From the NCBI GenBank assembly GCA_015523465.1, contig WAKF01000036.1, positions 1 through 35,908 of the forward strand: a DNA stretch of 35,908 bases, written 5' to 3'. Below are positions 23,676-30,625 of the stretch, one piece after another. Numbering within the stretch: position 1 is the stretch's first letter; each line of letters begins with the position of its first letter. The notes beneath the pieces are model-generated. The model saw only the letters and a list, made by a program, of their open reading frames with translations. It made no database searches and had not been told where the DNA came from. Both the position numbers and the translations under genes were made by a program. This stretch comes from Aeropyrum sp. (GTDB lineage Archaea > Thermoproteota > Thermoprotei_A > Sulfolobales > Acidilobaceae).

Positions 23676-24545
23676 TTAGGGCGGTTCAACTCCGAAAACC
23701 CTCGATACGTTTTCAACGGCTACCTTCCAAGCCCACTCTTCATAGCCTTTCGTAGCTAACTCTGACAGCTTCTCCGCCATGAGCCAGGGGTAGACTACTA
23801 CTCCCGGCCTGCGCGGGTCGTCTATGAAGTCGCTCTCAATCATGAAAATCGGTTCCGCCTTACCTGCAGCATAGTCTAGCATCTTAGGGACTCCGGGGAC
23901 TGTGGCGTTGTACCCTAGCTCTCGGGCTCTAGTAGCCATCTGTAGGGTTGAATGGTGGAAGATTACTGTCTCCCTAGCCTTGACGCCCAGCCGCCTTACA
24001 ACCATGTCTACGGTATCTATTGTAGCCCTGCCAGCCTGCTCTAAGTGTAGTTGTATCATGCATCCATCCTCTGTAGCCTCTAGGGCTTCCTCCATTATCA
24101 GGGAGGCTATGGCTACCCTTTCAGGCGCGGTCCTGTAGTGCTGCCTCCCCACCTCCCCTATACCGTCAATAACCCCATCCCGGCACATCCCTCTCAGAGC
24201 CCTTACAACCCTCAAGCCAAGCTGTAGGACCTCCTCGGGCCTCAGCCTATACCTGTCTATCAACCTGTCAACATCGGCGGGGTGGAAGCCGGAGAAACAC
24301 TTTACCTTCAGGCCCTCCTCCCTAGCTCTCCTACACTCCGAGACTATGAGGTCCACTACCTTCATGTAGGCCTCGTAGCCTGGAGGCTCGATCCCGTAGC
24401 TCCAGGGGTTTAGGCTTAGGAGTGCTATGAACCAGCCTCCCGACCTGCGGAACCTCCGGGCGATCTCGCGCGCCCCCATTCCCCTAGCAGGGTTGGAGTG
24501 GGCGTGTGCATCGCCTACAGGCACCTTCTTACCGCCTTCCAACAC
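23676..24545 (-). CDS. TatD-related metal-dependent hydrolase
   Basis: Amidohydrolase-superfamily TIM barrel, of the archaeal TatD-related group (COG1831 type, from memory). The metal residues appear in order: DAHAHS (12-17), GEVGRQHY (Glu at the bridging position), HLEQAG, FHHSTL, and IESDFIDD near the C terminus. Relatives are Mg2+/Zn2+ phosphoesterases or DNases. 289 aa is normal. The GTG start at 24545 is preceded by CTATACTGC on the minus strand (within the inverted repeat 24568-24599) at about the TATA distance. It is divergent from the HtpX-like gene and convergent with leuS (11-base gap). Confidence 0.85.
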   Translation of the reverse strand: MLEGGKKVPVGDAHAHSNPARGMGAREIARRFRRSGGWFIALLSLNPWSYGIEPPGYEAYMKVVDLIVSECRRAREEGLKVKCFSGFHPADVDRLIDRYRLRPEEVLQLGLRVVRALRGMCRDGVIDGIGEVGRQHYRTAPERVAIASLIMEEALEATEDGCMIQLHLEQAGRATIDTVDMVVRRLGVKARETVIFHHSTLQMATRARELGYNATVPGVPKMLDYAAGKAEPIFMIESDFIDDPRRPGVVVYPWLMAEKLSELATKGYEEWAWKVAVENVSRVFGVEPP

Positions 24546-24567
24546 GACCCCTATGGTGTGTATCCAC

Positions 24568-24599
24568 GCAGTATAGGGAAGTTTTAAAGCCTATACTGC
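24568..24599. promoter_or_regulatory. 10-bp perfect inverted repeat in the TatD/HtpX divergent promoter
   Basis: GCAGTATAGG (24568-24577) and CCTATACTGC (24590-24599) are exact complements with a 12-base spacer containing GTTTTAAAG. Arm centres are 22 bp apart, two helical turns. On the minus strand the left arm is at TATA distance from the TatD start; the right arm lies directly upstream of the HtpX TATA box. Candidate operator for a dimeric regulator. Confidence 0.45.
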
Positions 24600-24607
24600 T
24601 ACCATTC

Positions 24608-24615
24608 TATATAAG
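24608..24615 (+). promoter_or_regulatory. TATA box for the HtpX-like gene
   Basis: TATATAAG, whose centre is about 24 bases upstream of the in-frame GTG at 24635. This places the transcript start at or near that codon (leaderless) and argues against the longer reading frame that begins at 24506 inside the TatD gene. Confidence 0.6.
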
Positions 24616-24634
24616 ATTTATCTGGGGGCTTGCT

Positions 24635-25720
24635 GTGCTGGAGTGGATATTCGCGTGGTGGTGGATCTGGGCCCTCGAGGCCATAATCGCCGCTGGCATC
24701 GTGGGCCTCATAGCGGTAGGGGCTTCGAGGATAGTCGGAGATGCGCCTTCTAGCTTGGCAGCTCTCCGGACTAGCATGGGGCTAACGGTTCTAGCGCTGA
24801 TAGGTGGCTACATAGTAGTGCTCTGGATCGCTGGTAGGCTCCTCTCAGGCTACCTAGGACTCTCCGGCGAGGGCATAGTGCTCATGCTAACAGTCCTCGC
24901 GGCAGTCATGATAGTGGCTCAGTGGCTCTTCTCGCCATACATCATTAATGCTATATACAGGACCAGAGAGCCAGGGCCCTATGAGGAGTGGATAGTAGCT
25001 GAGGTTGAAAGGCTAGCTAGGGCTAGTGGCATCAAGACTCCCAAGGTTGTGATAAGCGAGATGGACATGCCAAACGCCTTCGCCTACGGAAGCCCCCTAG
25101 CCGGTAGCTACGTAGCCGTGACTAGAGGGCTGCTAAGGATTATGCCCAGGGAGGAGGTTAGGGCTGTTCTAGCCCACGAGGTCGGCCACCTCAAGCACAG
25201 GGACGTAACCGTGATCCTAGCACTAACCCTAATCCCCATAGCAGTGTACTTCATAGGGAGAGCACTGCTATGGGCGGGCCTCCTAGGAGGTGGTGGCGAG
25301 AGGAGGGGCTCCCCGCTTATGCTAGCCGCAGTAGGGGCGGCCATGATAGCGCTCGGAGTAGTCTTCGAGATGATCGTAGCGCACTTCAACAGGCTTAGGG
25401 AGTACTACGCCGATGCTCACAGCGCCTTAACTCTAGGAACCCCAAGGCCCCTGCAGAGAGCCCTAGCAAGGTTACAACTAGCATACGAGGGTAACCCGCA
25501 CCTGGTGGAGGAGGCTAAGAGTAATGAGATGGCGGCGATGCTGTTCATAGTAGCACCGCTAGTGGAGCTCAGCGGAGGCTTCTTCTATGACATAGACTAT
25601 GTAGTAGAGCAGTTGAAGAGGAGGGAGACGAACCCCGTGTTAGAGCTATTCTCAACTCACCCTCCAATACCGAAGAGGCTCAGGTTCCTCGACAGGGTAG
25701 GAGCTAGGATCGGGATATAA
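24635..25720 (+). CDS. htpX: HtpX-like M48 zinc membrane metalloprotease
   Basis: Membrane-bound endopeptidase for damaged membrane proteins. Numbering from the GTG at 24635: HEVGH zinc motif at 181-185 (AVLAHEVGHLKHRDV), third zinc ligand Glu in RLREYYADAHS, hydrophobic segments at about 1-30, 48-70, 80-105, and two more after the HExxH (VILALTLIPIAVYFIG and MLAAVGAAMIALGVVFEMI). The C-terminal part has STHPPIPKRLRFL. The frame is open further upstream to 24506, but that extension overlaps TatD and lies before the TATA box. 361 aa fits the larger archaeal HtpX group. The divergent promoter shares an inverted repeat with TatD. Confidence 0.88.
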   Translation: MLEWIFAWWWIWALEAIIAAGIVGLIAVGASRIVGDAPSSLAALRTSMGLTVLALIGGYIVVLWIAGRLLSGYLGLSGEGIVLMLTVLAAVMIVAQWLFSPYIINAIYRTREPGPYEEWIVAEVERLARASGIKTPKVVISEMDMPNAFAYGSPLAGSYVAVTRGLLRIMPREEVRAVLAHEVGHLKHRDVTVILALTLIPIAVYFIGRALLWAGLLGGGGERRGSPLMLAAVGAAMIALGVVFEMIVAHFNRLREYYADAHSALTLGTPRPLQRALARLQLAYEGNPHLVEEAKSNEMAAMLFIVAPLVELSGGFFYDIDYVVEQLKRRETNPVLELFSTHPPIPKRLRFLDRVGARIGI

Positions 25721-25726
25721 ACGGAG

Positions 25727-25731
25727 TTTTT
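25727..25731 (+). terminator. T-run terminator candidate after htpX
   Basis: TTTTT 7 bases after the htpX stop. Confidence 0.35.
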
Positions 25732-25779
25732 GCCGCAATGTACATGGAAAAACGTGGAGATAAATACTATTGCATGCAT

Positions 25780-25791
25780 GGTTTATAAACC
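25780..25791. promoter_or_regulatory. 12-bp perfect palindrome GGTTTATAAACC in the SQR upstream region
   Basis: Exact dyad about 98 bases before the SQR ATG, in an AT-rich 168-base gap. It may be an operator, or a TATA-containing site (TTTATAAA). Confidence 0.4.
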
Positions 25792-25809
25792 TATCCCTAT
25801 TTACAATAT

Positions 25810-25876
25810 ATATTTAAATTGATGGTTTCCACGAGGGCTAAATATTTAAACATGGTCTAAGATATTTAATATATGG
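25810..25876 (+). promoter_or_regulatory. SQR promoter region with three copies of ATATTTAA-N(2-4)-ATGG
   Basis: Copies at 25810-25825, 25842-25855 and 25862-25876. The third is at the right distance (about 24 bases) to be the TATA box of a leaderless transcript starting at ATG 25889; the others could give longer transcripts or bind a regulator. GGAGATGA (25875-25882) is a possible ribosome site. Confidence 0.45.
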
Positions 25877-25888
25877 AGATGACCTATT

Positions 25889-27052
25889 ATGACATCTGGT
25901 TCTAAGCCCCACGTCCTCGTCCTAGGAGGCGGCATCGGCGGGGTTGTGGTGGCTAGGCTACTAAAAGAGAAGTTAAGAGACGATGTTAGGGTAACGGTTG
26001 TTGACAAGAAGAATATGCACTTGTTCCCTCCAAGCCTCATATGGGTTATGACTGGGGAGAAAGAGCCCGACGATATAATGGCCCCCTTAGAAGGCCTCAG
26101 AAGGCACGGGATAGAGTTTATCCAGGCTGAGGTTAAGGCTATAGACCCTGATAATAGGAGAGTAGACACTAGTAGGGGGTCCCTAGAGTATGATTACCTG
26201 GTAGTAGCTTTAGGTAGTGAGCCTCGCCCCGAATTGATGGACGCAGACGACACGGTATGCGCTCCTTGGACCGTGTCTGGAGCCTTGAAGTGTAGAGAGC
26301 TACTCTCTAGGGTAAGGGGTAAGTCTAAGGTCCTGGTGGGTGCGTGGTCCTGGCCTTACAAGTGCCCTCCAGCCCCCTTCGAGGCAGCATTCATCCTCAA
26401 ATACCTCTTCTCTGCGGTAAGGGGCGTCCCTGTGGAGGTAACTGTAGCCCACTTCTGGCAGAAGCCTATGGAGCCCTTCGGGCCTAAGATGGTTAGCGCT
26501 TTTGAGGCCTTCCTAGATAGGTATGGCGTGGAGTTTAGGGGCGGGTTGAGAGTCGTTAGGGCTAGGGGTGGCGTGGCCGAGTTTGAAGGCGGGGAGAAGC
26601 TTGAATACGATGTTGGGGTCTTCGCTCCACCACATACCCCTCCAAAGCCAGTTGCGGAGTCGCCACTAGCTTCGGAGAAGCTTGGAGGCTATATGGAGGT
26701 GGATAAGGTTACCCTCAGGCACCCCAAGTATAGGGAGGTATTCGGTGTCGGCGACATTATCTCGCCCAGCCTGGGCATCGGCATGGCAGGTGTGTTCGCC
26801 CACTTCGAGGGAGAATATGTGGCTACTCAGATCGTAGACGAGATCAGGGGTGTCTACAGCGGGAGCGACTATAATAGGAGCGGCATATGCGTGATGGACT
26901 TAGGGTTTGTAGGAGCGGCAGTATACTGCGACTTCGCAGACAAGATCATGGGGAGGAGCGAGTATCCGGACTGTGCTATACTGGGCGGGATGAAGGCCTT
27001 CAGAGTGTTTAAGTACGCCTTCGAGAGGCTATGGTTCGCTAGGTGGCTTTAG
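25889..27052 (+). CDS. sqr: Sulfide:quinone oxidoreductase-like flavoprotein
   Basis: FAD enzyme that oxidises sulfide and passes electrons to membrane quinone. The FAD-binding GGGIGG is at 13-18; the second nucleotide motif ends VVALGS (105-110); the third FAD motif is VFGVGDI (284-290). Three cysteines lie where SQR has its catalytic set: C124 (TVCAPW), C159 (WPYKCPPAPFEAA, the KCPPAP hallmark) and C334 (SGICVMDLG). C135 and C347 are extra. The C terminus ends in an amphipathic aromatic helix (FRVFKYAFERLWFARWL) suited to membrane attachment. 387 aa fits. The ATG at 25889 is directly after the third promoter element. The DUF1641 gene follows closely. Confidence 0.88.
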   Translation: MTSGSKPHVLVLGGGIGGVVVARLLKEKLRDDVRVTVVDKKNMHLFPPSLIWVMTGEKEPDDIMAPLEGLRRHGIEFIQAEVKAIDPDNRRVDTSRGSLEYDYLVVALGSEPRPELMDADDTVCAPWTVSGALKCRELLSRVRGKSKVLVGAWSWPYKCPPAPFEAAFILKYLFSAVRGVPVEVTVAHFWQKPMEPFGPKMVSAFEAFLDRYGVEFRGGLRVVRARGGVAEFEGGEKLEYDVGVFAPPHTPPKPVAESPLASEKLGGYMEVDKVTLRHPKYREVFGVGDIISPSLGIGMAGVFAHFEGEYVATQIVDEIRGVYSGSDYNRSGICVMDLGFVGAAVYCDFADKIMGRSEYPDCAILGGMKAFRVFKYAFERLWFARWL

Positions 27053-27056
27053 GGGG

Positions 27057-27500
27057 GTGGGCGTGATGGAGGCTCCTAGGGAGGAGAAGCTGCTCAAGCT
27101 TCTAGACCTTCTGGAAGAGAACTATGAAGCTATAGAGACCGCTATAAAACTTGTAGCGGCTCTTAAGAGGAGCGGCATGCTCGATGCAATGCTCGAGATT
27201 GCCGAGAGGAGCGACGAGATATTCAACGCCGCCGTGAGAGCCGAACTCATGAAGAGCCTGGGCAACATGATGATGCTCGTCTACATGCTAGGCCAGCTAG
27301 ACAACTACAAGCTAATGATGCTAGCCGAGTCCCTACCCAAGTGCGTAGAAGAAGCGGAGAAAGCGGCTGGCAAAGGCGGCGGCATGGGCATTAGAGAGCT
27401 ACTACGAGTTATGACTAGCCCCGAAATGGCTGCAGCGCTCAGAGCATTCCAGGCTAGCATGAAGTGCTTCATGGGCGGGGGAGAAGGGAGAAGTAAGTAA
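27057..27500 (+). CDS. DUF1641 protein, partner of SQR
   Basis: 147 residues, nearly all helical, with the DUF1641 features: a repeat-like N-terminal helix (LLDLLEENYEAIETAIKLVAALKRSG), then QLDNYKLMMLAESLPKCVEEAEKA and the closing RELLRVMTSPEMAAALRAFQASMKCF. The family is commonly encoded next to SQR or other NADH/sulfide oxidoreductases in thermophilic archaea and bacteria; its role is not settled, possibly a structural or membrane-anchoring partner. The ATG at 27066 (GGGGGGTGG upstream) is the likely start; GTG 27057 gives three more residues. It is 4 bases from the SQR stop, one operon. Confidence 0.82.
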   Translation: MGVMEAPREEKLLKLLDLLEENYEAIETAIKLVAALKRSGMLDAMLEIAERSDEIFNAAVRAELMKSLGNMMMLVYMLGQLDNYKLMMLAESLPKCVEEAEKAAGKGGGMGIRELLRVMTSPEMAAALRAFQASMKCFMGGGEGRSK

Positions 27501-27529
27501 GTCCCAAGCGTCAAGGCCCAGGCTACGCC

Positions 27530-27534
27530 TTTTT
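27530..27534 (+). terminator. T-run terminator candidate after SQR-DUF1641
   Basis: TTTTT (GCCTTTTTATC) 30 bases after the DUF1641 stop. Confidence 0.4.
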
Positions 27535-27643
27535 ATCTAAGCACCTCCTAAACCTTCAATCATATGCTCCGCCTAGGATCTCTTCCATCCCGTCTGGGGA
27601 CGAGGACGTGGCCTAGTAGTGGTAGACATCCATCTTTAACCCC

Positions 27644-27655
27644 CCGGTTAACCGG
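27644..27655. repeat. 12-bp perfect palindrome CCGGTTAACCGG
   Basis: Lies in the 222-base gap between two converging genes, so it is unlikely to be a normal promoter operator. A shorter dyad AACCGGTT overlaps it at 27650-27657. Confidence 0.5.
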
Positions 27656-27722
27656 TTCCTTTGAACTAGGCTGGTATATGAACCCCCTTGAGAACCCTGT
27701 TGGAACCTGAGTCACCTCACCC

Positions 27723-28226
27723 TCAATTCAAGGTTATGCCTATTATAGCGGCTACGGCTACTATAGCAACGCTTGCCAGGCCGCCTGTAGCTAGGGCTAC
27801 TGCTAGCCTAAGCCCTCTCACGCCTAGGAGGGCCGCTGCTGCAGCTCCCGTGTACATGCCTGTGAGGGGTAGTGGTAGTGCTACGAATAGTGTTAGGGCT
27901 ATGAGCCCCCAGGTCCTAAGCCTCCCTTCGAGCCTTCTACGGTTAGCCTCTACCGAGTTAATGTAGATGCAGAAGGGGTTTAGGCGGCTAGGAGCCTTGG
28001 TACAAGCTTTCCTAGAGACGGCTAGGAGTGCTTCAACCCCCGCTGTGAGGGCTGTCGCTAGCAGTAGCACAGAGGCTATGCTAGCCGCTAGGCTCTCAAC
28101 GAGCCCCAGCCCCAGAGCCACTCCCAGGGCCACAGCGTACCTGGGCTCAAAGCCCGGTGTGAGGCCCGCGAGGATCACTGTTAGGAGTAGCCGTTCCTCC
28201 ATAGCAGCCCCCTCAATGTTCTTCAA
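27723..28226 (-). CDS. Small multidrug-export (Sm_multidrug_ex) family membrane protein
   Basis: 167 residues with four hydrophobic segments: a first one holding the family-like AGLTPGFEPRYAVALGVALGLG, a second at LAASIASVLLLATALTAGVEAL, then after a basic loop (EANRRRLEGRLRTWG) LIALTLFVALPLPLTGMYTGAAAAALLG (the PLPxTGxYTGA hallmark) and LRLAVALATGGLASVAIVAVAAIIGI. The function is poorly defined despite the name. Starts: ATG 28226 overlaps the upstream gene by 14 bases; ATG 28202 avoids this and keeps the whole core. It probably forms an operon with the upstream membrane protein. Confidence 0.75.
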   Translation of the reverse strand: MKNIEGAAMEERLLLTVILAGLTPGFEPRYAVALGVALGLGLVESLAASIASVLLLATALTAGVEALLAVSRKACTKAPSRLNPFCIYINSVEANRRRLEGRLRTWGLIALTLFVALPLPLTGMYTGAAAAALLGVRGLRLAVALATGGLASVAIVAVAAIIGITLN

Positions 28227-28953
28227 GCGACCTGACTACCCTCCTAACCTTCCGCCTAGTATAGTCTGTATAGGCTATCGCTGCCATGTCTAGGAGTACG
28301 GCTCCTACAGCAGCTATGGCTGCCTCGGCGTTCAAGGGTATCCCCTGGGTGGCGGCGAAGGCTAGTAGCCCGGCAAGCATGCCCGCCGCCACTGCTATTA
28401 TATACTCGCTGAGGTAGTGGCTAGCCAGTAACACCCCCCCGAGTGACACCCCTGCTGTGAAGGCTAGTATAAGAGCGAGTTCGGGGGGCAAGCTTGCAAC
28501 CTCCACGCCCCCCAGGCCTAGTACAACGGAGACGAGCATGCTGAGCATAGAGGCTGTGAGCCTCATCCCAGTGGAGGTTACATAAGTGTACTCCATGAAG
28601 GGGCCTATAGTGTTCATAGTGTCCATAGCCTCCTCGATAGCCCTCACAACACCCCTCTTATCCCCTCTCTCCACAGCACGCAGGACCTCCCCGGCGACCT
28701 TAGCCATCCATCCAAGCCTCCCCGCTCCCAGCCTTGAAGCCAAGTATTCCAGCCTCTCAGCCTTCACGAGAAGGTTGTTGATCGAGGAGTGTATGACCCT
28801 CCACGCCTCATCCTCTCGAGCCCTCCTATAAGCTAGTGTGAGAGCCTTGTAGAGCTGTATAGCGGAGGCAGCGTAGTACCTCCCTCTATCCCCGGTCCTC
28901 CTACTCTCAGTTGCTGTAGCGCCCTGAGATCCCACAGGCCCGGCACCCCACAA
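28213..28953 (-). CDS. Membrane protein of unknown function with helical N-terminal domain
   Basis: 246 residues. The first about 120 are soluble and helical with many Arg/Glu (AIQLYKALTLAYRRAREDEAWRV, then AKVAGEVLRAVERGDKRGVVRAIEEAMDTMNTIG), followed by hydrophobic segments at about 134-152, 160-178, 182-202 and 210-226 and a short basic tail (TDYTRRKVRRVVRSLEEH). No family recognised. It is followed by the Sm_multidrug-type gene with a 14-base overlap, suggesting co-translation and perhaps a two-component membrane unit. The GTG start at 28953 is only the longest option; the first 25 residues look unstructured. Confidence 0.65.
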   Translation of the reverse strand: MWGAGPVGSQGATATESRRTGDRGRYYAASAIQLYKALTLAYRRAREDEAWRVIHSSINNLLVKAERLEYLASRLGAGRLGWMAKVAGEVLRAVERGDKRGVVRAIEEAMDTMNTIGPFMEYTYVTSTGMRLTASMLSMLVSVVLGLGGVEVASLPPELALILAFTAGVSLGGVLLASHYLSEYIIAVAAGMLAGLLAFAATQGIPLNAEAAIAAVGAVLLDMAAIAYTDYTRRKVRRVVRSLEEH

Positions 28954-28958
28954 GTCTG

Positions 28959-29369
28959 TTAGCCCCGTTTTAAGGGTGTTAACCTGAAGCCCTCTGGGAG
29001 CAACTCCCTAAGCCTTGCAACCCTAATAGAGCCACCCCTACCCACCATGTAAACCTTGGCATCGCCTTCTGAGAACTCTGAGAGGACCTGAAGGCAGGCT
29101 CCGCAGGGAGGTAAAGGGTAGTCTGAGTCCCTGAAGTAAACTAGGACCTCGCTGATACACCGCTCGCCCGACGACACGGCAGTGAAGACCGCGACCCTTT
29201 CAGCGCAGACTGTAAGGCCGTAGCTGGAGTTCTCCACGTTAGCTCCGCTATAGACTCTGCCGCTGCAGGTCCTCACGGCAGCACCTACATGGAAGCCCGA
29301 GTAGGGGGCGTAGGCATTTTCGGAAGCCTTCACAGCCTCTTTCAGCAGGTCCTCCGGCACCCCCTCCAA
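28959..29369 (-). CDS. cdd: Cytidine deaminase
   Basis: Pyrimidine salvage: cytidine/deoxycytidine to uridine/deoxyuridine. The zinc site is C55-A-E57 (VCAERVAVFTA) with C89 and C92 (PPCGACLQVLSEF), and the substrate-binding NVENSSYG motif is at 44-51. 136 aa is the normal small homotetrameric form. The TTG at 29369 is the start; GTG at residue 4 also exists. CTTAAACG on the minus strand at 29387-29394 is a TATA candidate at about 22 bases. It is divergent from the MoxR gene; palindromes CGCTTAAGCG (29380-29389) and GGCCTAGGCC (29398-29407) lie in between. Five bases separate it from the next minus-strand gene. Confidence 0.95.
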   Translation of the reverse strand: MEGVPEDLLKEAVKASENAYAPYSGFHVGAAVRTCSGRVYSGANVENSSYGLTVCAERVAVFTAVSSGERCISEVLVYFRDSDYPLPPCGACLQVLSEFSEGDAKVYMVGRGGSIRVARLRELLPEGFRLTPLKRG

Positions 29370-29445
29370 GTTCCACTCCCGCTTAAGCGTTTAAGGGGGC
29401 CTAGGCCTCGGCTTATGCATTTATGGGGGAGCCCTGTAGTGAGTG

Positions 29446-29452
29446 TTTATTG
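29446..29452 (+). promoter_or_regulatory. TATA box for the MoxR-VWA operon
   Basis: TTTATTG centred 26 bases before ATG 29475, the expected position for a leaderless transcript. Confidence 0.55.
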
Positions 29453-29474
29453 TGGGATAAAAGGGGAATGTTGA

Positions 29475-30614
29475 ATGGAGTTTAGCCAGGCCTCCCAGCT
29501 AGCTCGAAGGTTCCTCGTGGAGCTTGAGGCCCCATTTGTTGGGAGGCACGAGCAAGCACTCGTCATAACCCTCGCGCTACTTTCTGGAGAGCATGTGGTA
29601 TTGATAGGAGAGCCGGGTACTGCTAAGAGCGCCCTGGCTAGGAGGGCTGCGGACCTGATAAACGCTAGGTTCTTCAAGTACCTTCTCACAAAGTTTACCG
29701 AGCCGAGCGAGCTATTCGGCCCCCTAGACCTCAAGCTGCTCAAGGAGGGTAAGTATCAGAGGGTTACCCGGGGGAAGCTCCCGGAGGCTCAAATAGCCTT
29801 CCTCGACGAGATCTTTAATGCTAACAGCGCTGTGTTGAACAGCCTCCTAAGCATAATGCAGGAAAGGATCCTCTACGACGGTTACACCGAGATAATAGTA
29901 CCTATATGGACTATCATAGGGGCTTCGAACAGAGTGCCAGAGGAGCCCGAGCTGGAGGCCCTCTACGATAGATTTCTATTCAGGGACTACGTGAGACCCT
30001 TAGACCAGGATTACTGGGATAAGCTGCTCGACTATGCATGGAGGCTTGAGAGGGGCGATATTGATAAGCCCAGGCCCCTTATGACGTTGAAGGAGCTATA
30101 TACAATGCACAAGCACGTGATGAGCATTGACGTCCACTCGGTAAAACCCAGCCTGATCAAGATGTTCCTAGTGCTAGAAGAGAAGGGTATGCATGTGACT
30201 GATAGGAGGAAGGGTAAGATCCTCAAGGCTATAGCGGCTCACGCATTCCTAAATGGGAGGAGGGTTGCCAACGAGAGCGACTTGATAGTGTTGAAATACA
30301 CTGTGCCTAAGGACCCGGAGGACTTCGAGAAGATAAATGTGATACTTATGGAGGAGCTGAAGACAAAGGAGAGGGTGTTGAGGGAGCTTATGGAGATTAA
30401 GAATAACGTTGAGAGTGCTAGGAGGATCATAGCTAGGTTGCAGGCCTTCGACCCCAAGCTTGCTGACTACTATAGGAGCCTGAAAACCACGAAGAATAGG
30501 GTAGCTACTCTCGTCAAGGACTTCGACGACCCGGAGATAAGGGCTCTAGCTGATGAGATCAACGACCTCATAGACATGCTGTTAGACGAGATAATAGTGA
30601 AGCTTAATATGTGA
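29475..30614 (+). CDS. MoxR-family AAA+ ATPase (RavA-like)
   Basis: Hexameric ATPase that works as a chaperone with a VWA-domain partner, often in metal-centre or complex assembly. Walker A GEPGTAKS (45-52), Walker B FLDEIF (109-114), sensor 1 GASNRVP, and the arginine-finger region ALYDRFLFRDYV are present. The length (379 aa) and the C-terminal coiled-coil region (KERVLRELMEIKNNVESARRIIARL...) resemble the RavA branch more than short MoxR. The ATG at 29475 is preceded by a TATA box at leaderless spacing. The VWA gene follows after 11 bases. What the pair assembles is unknown. Confidence 0.9.
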   Translation: MEFSQASQLARRFLVELEAPFVGRHEQALVITLALLSGEHVVLIGEPGTAKSALARRAADLINARFFKYLLTKFTEPSELFGPLDLKLLKEGKYQRVTRGKLPEAQIAFLDEIFNANSAVLNSLLSIMQERILYDGYTEIIVPIWTIIGASNRVPEEPELEALYDRFLFRDYVRPLDQDYWDKLLDYAWRLERGDIDKPRPLMTLKELYTMHKHVMSIDVHSVKPSLIKMFLVLEEKGMHVTDRRKGKILKAIAAHAFLNGRRVANESDLIVLKYTVPKDPEDFEKINVILMEELKTKERVLRELMEIKNNVESARRIIARLQAFDPKLADYYRSLKTTKNRVATLVKDFDDPEIRALADEINDLIDMLLDEIIVKLNM

Positions 30615-30625
30615 GGGTGTAGAGA

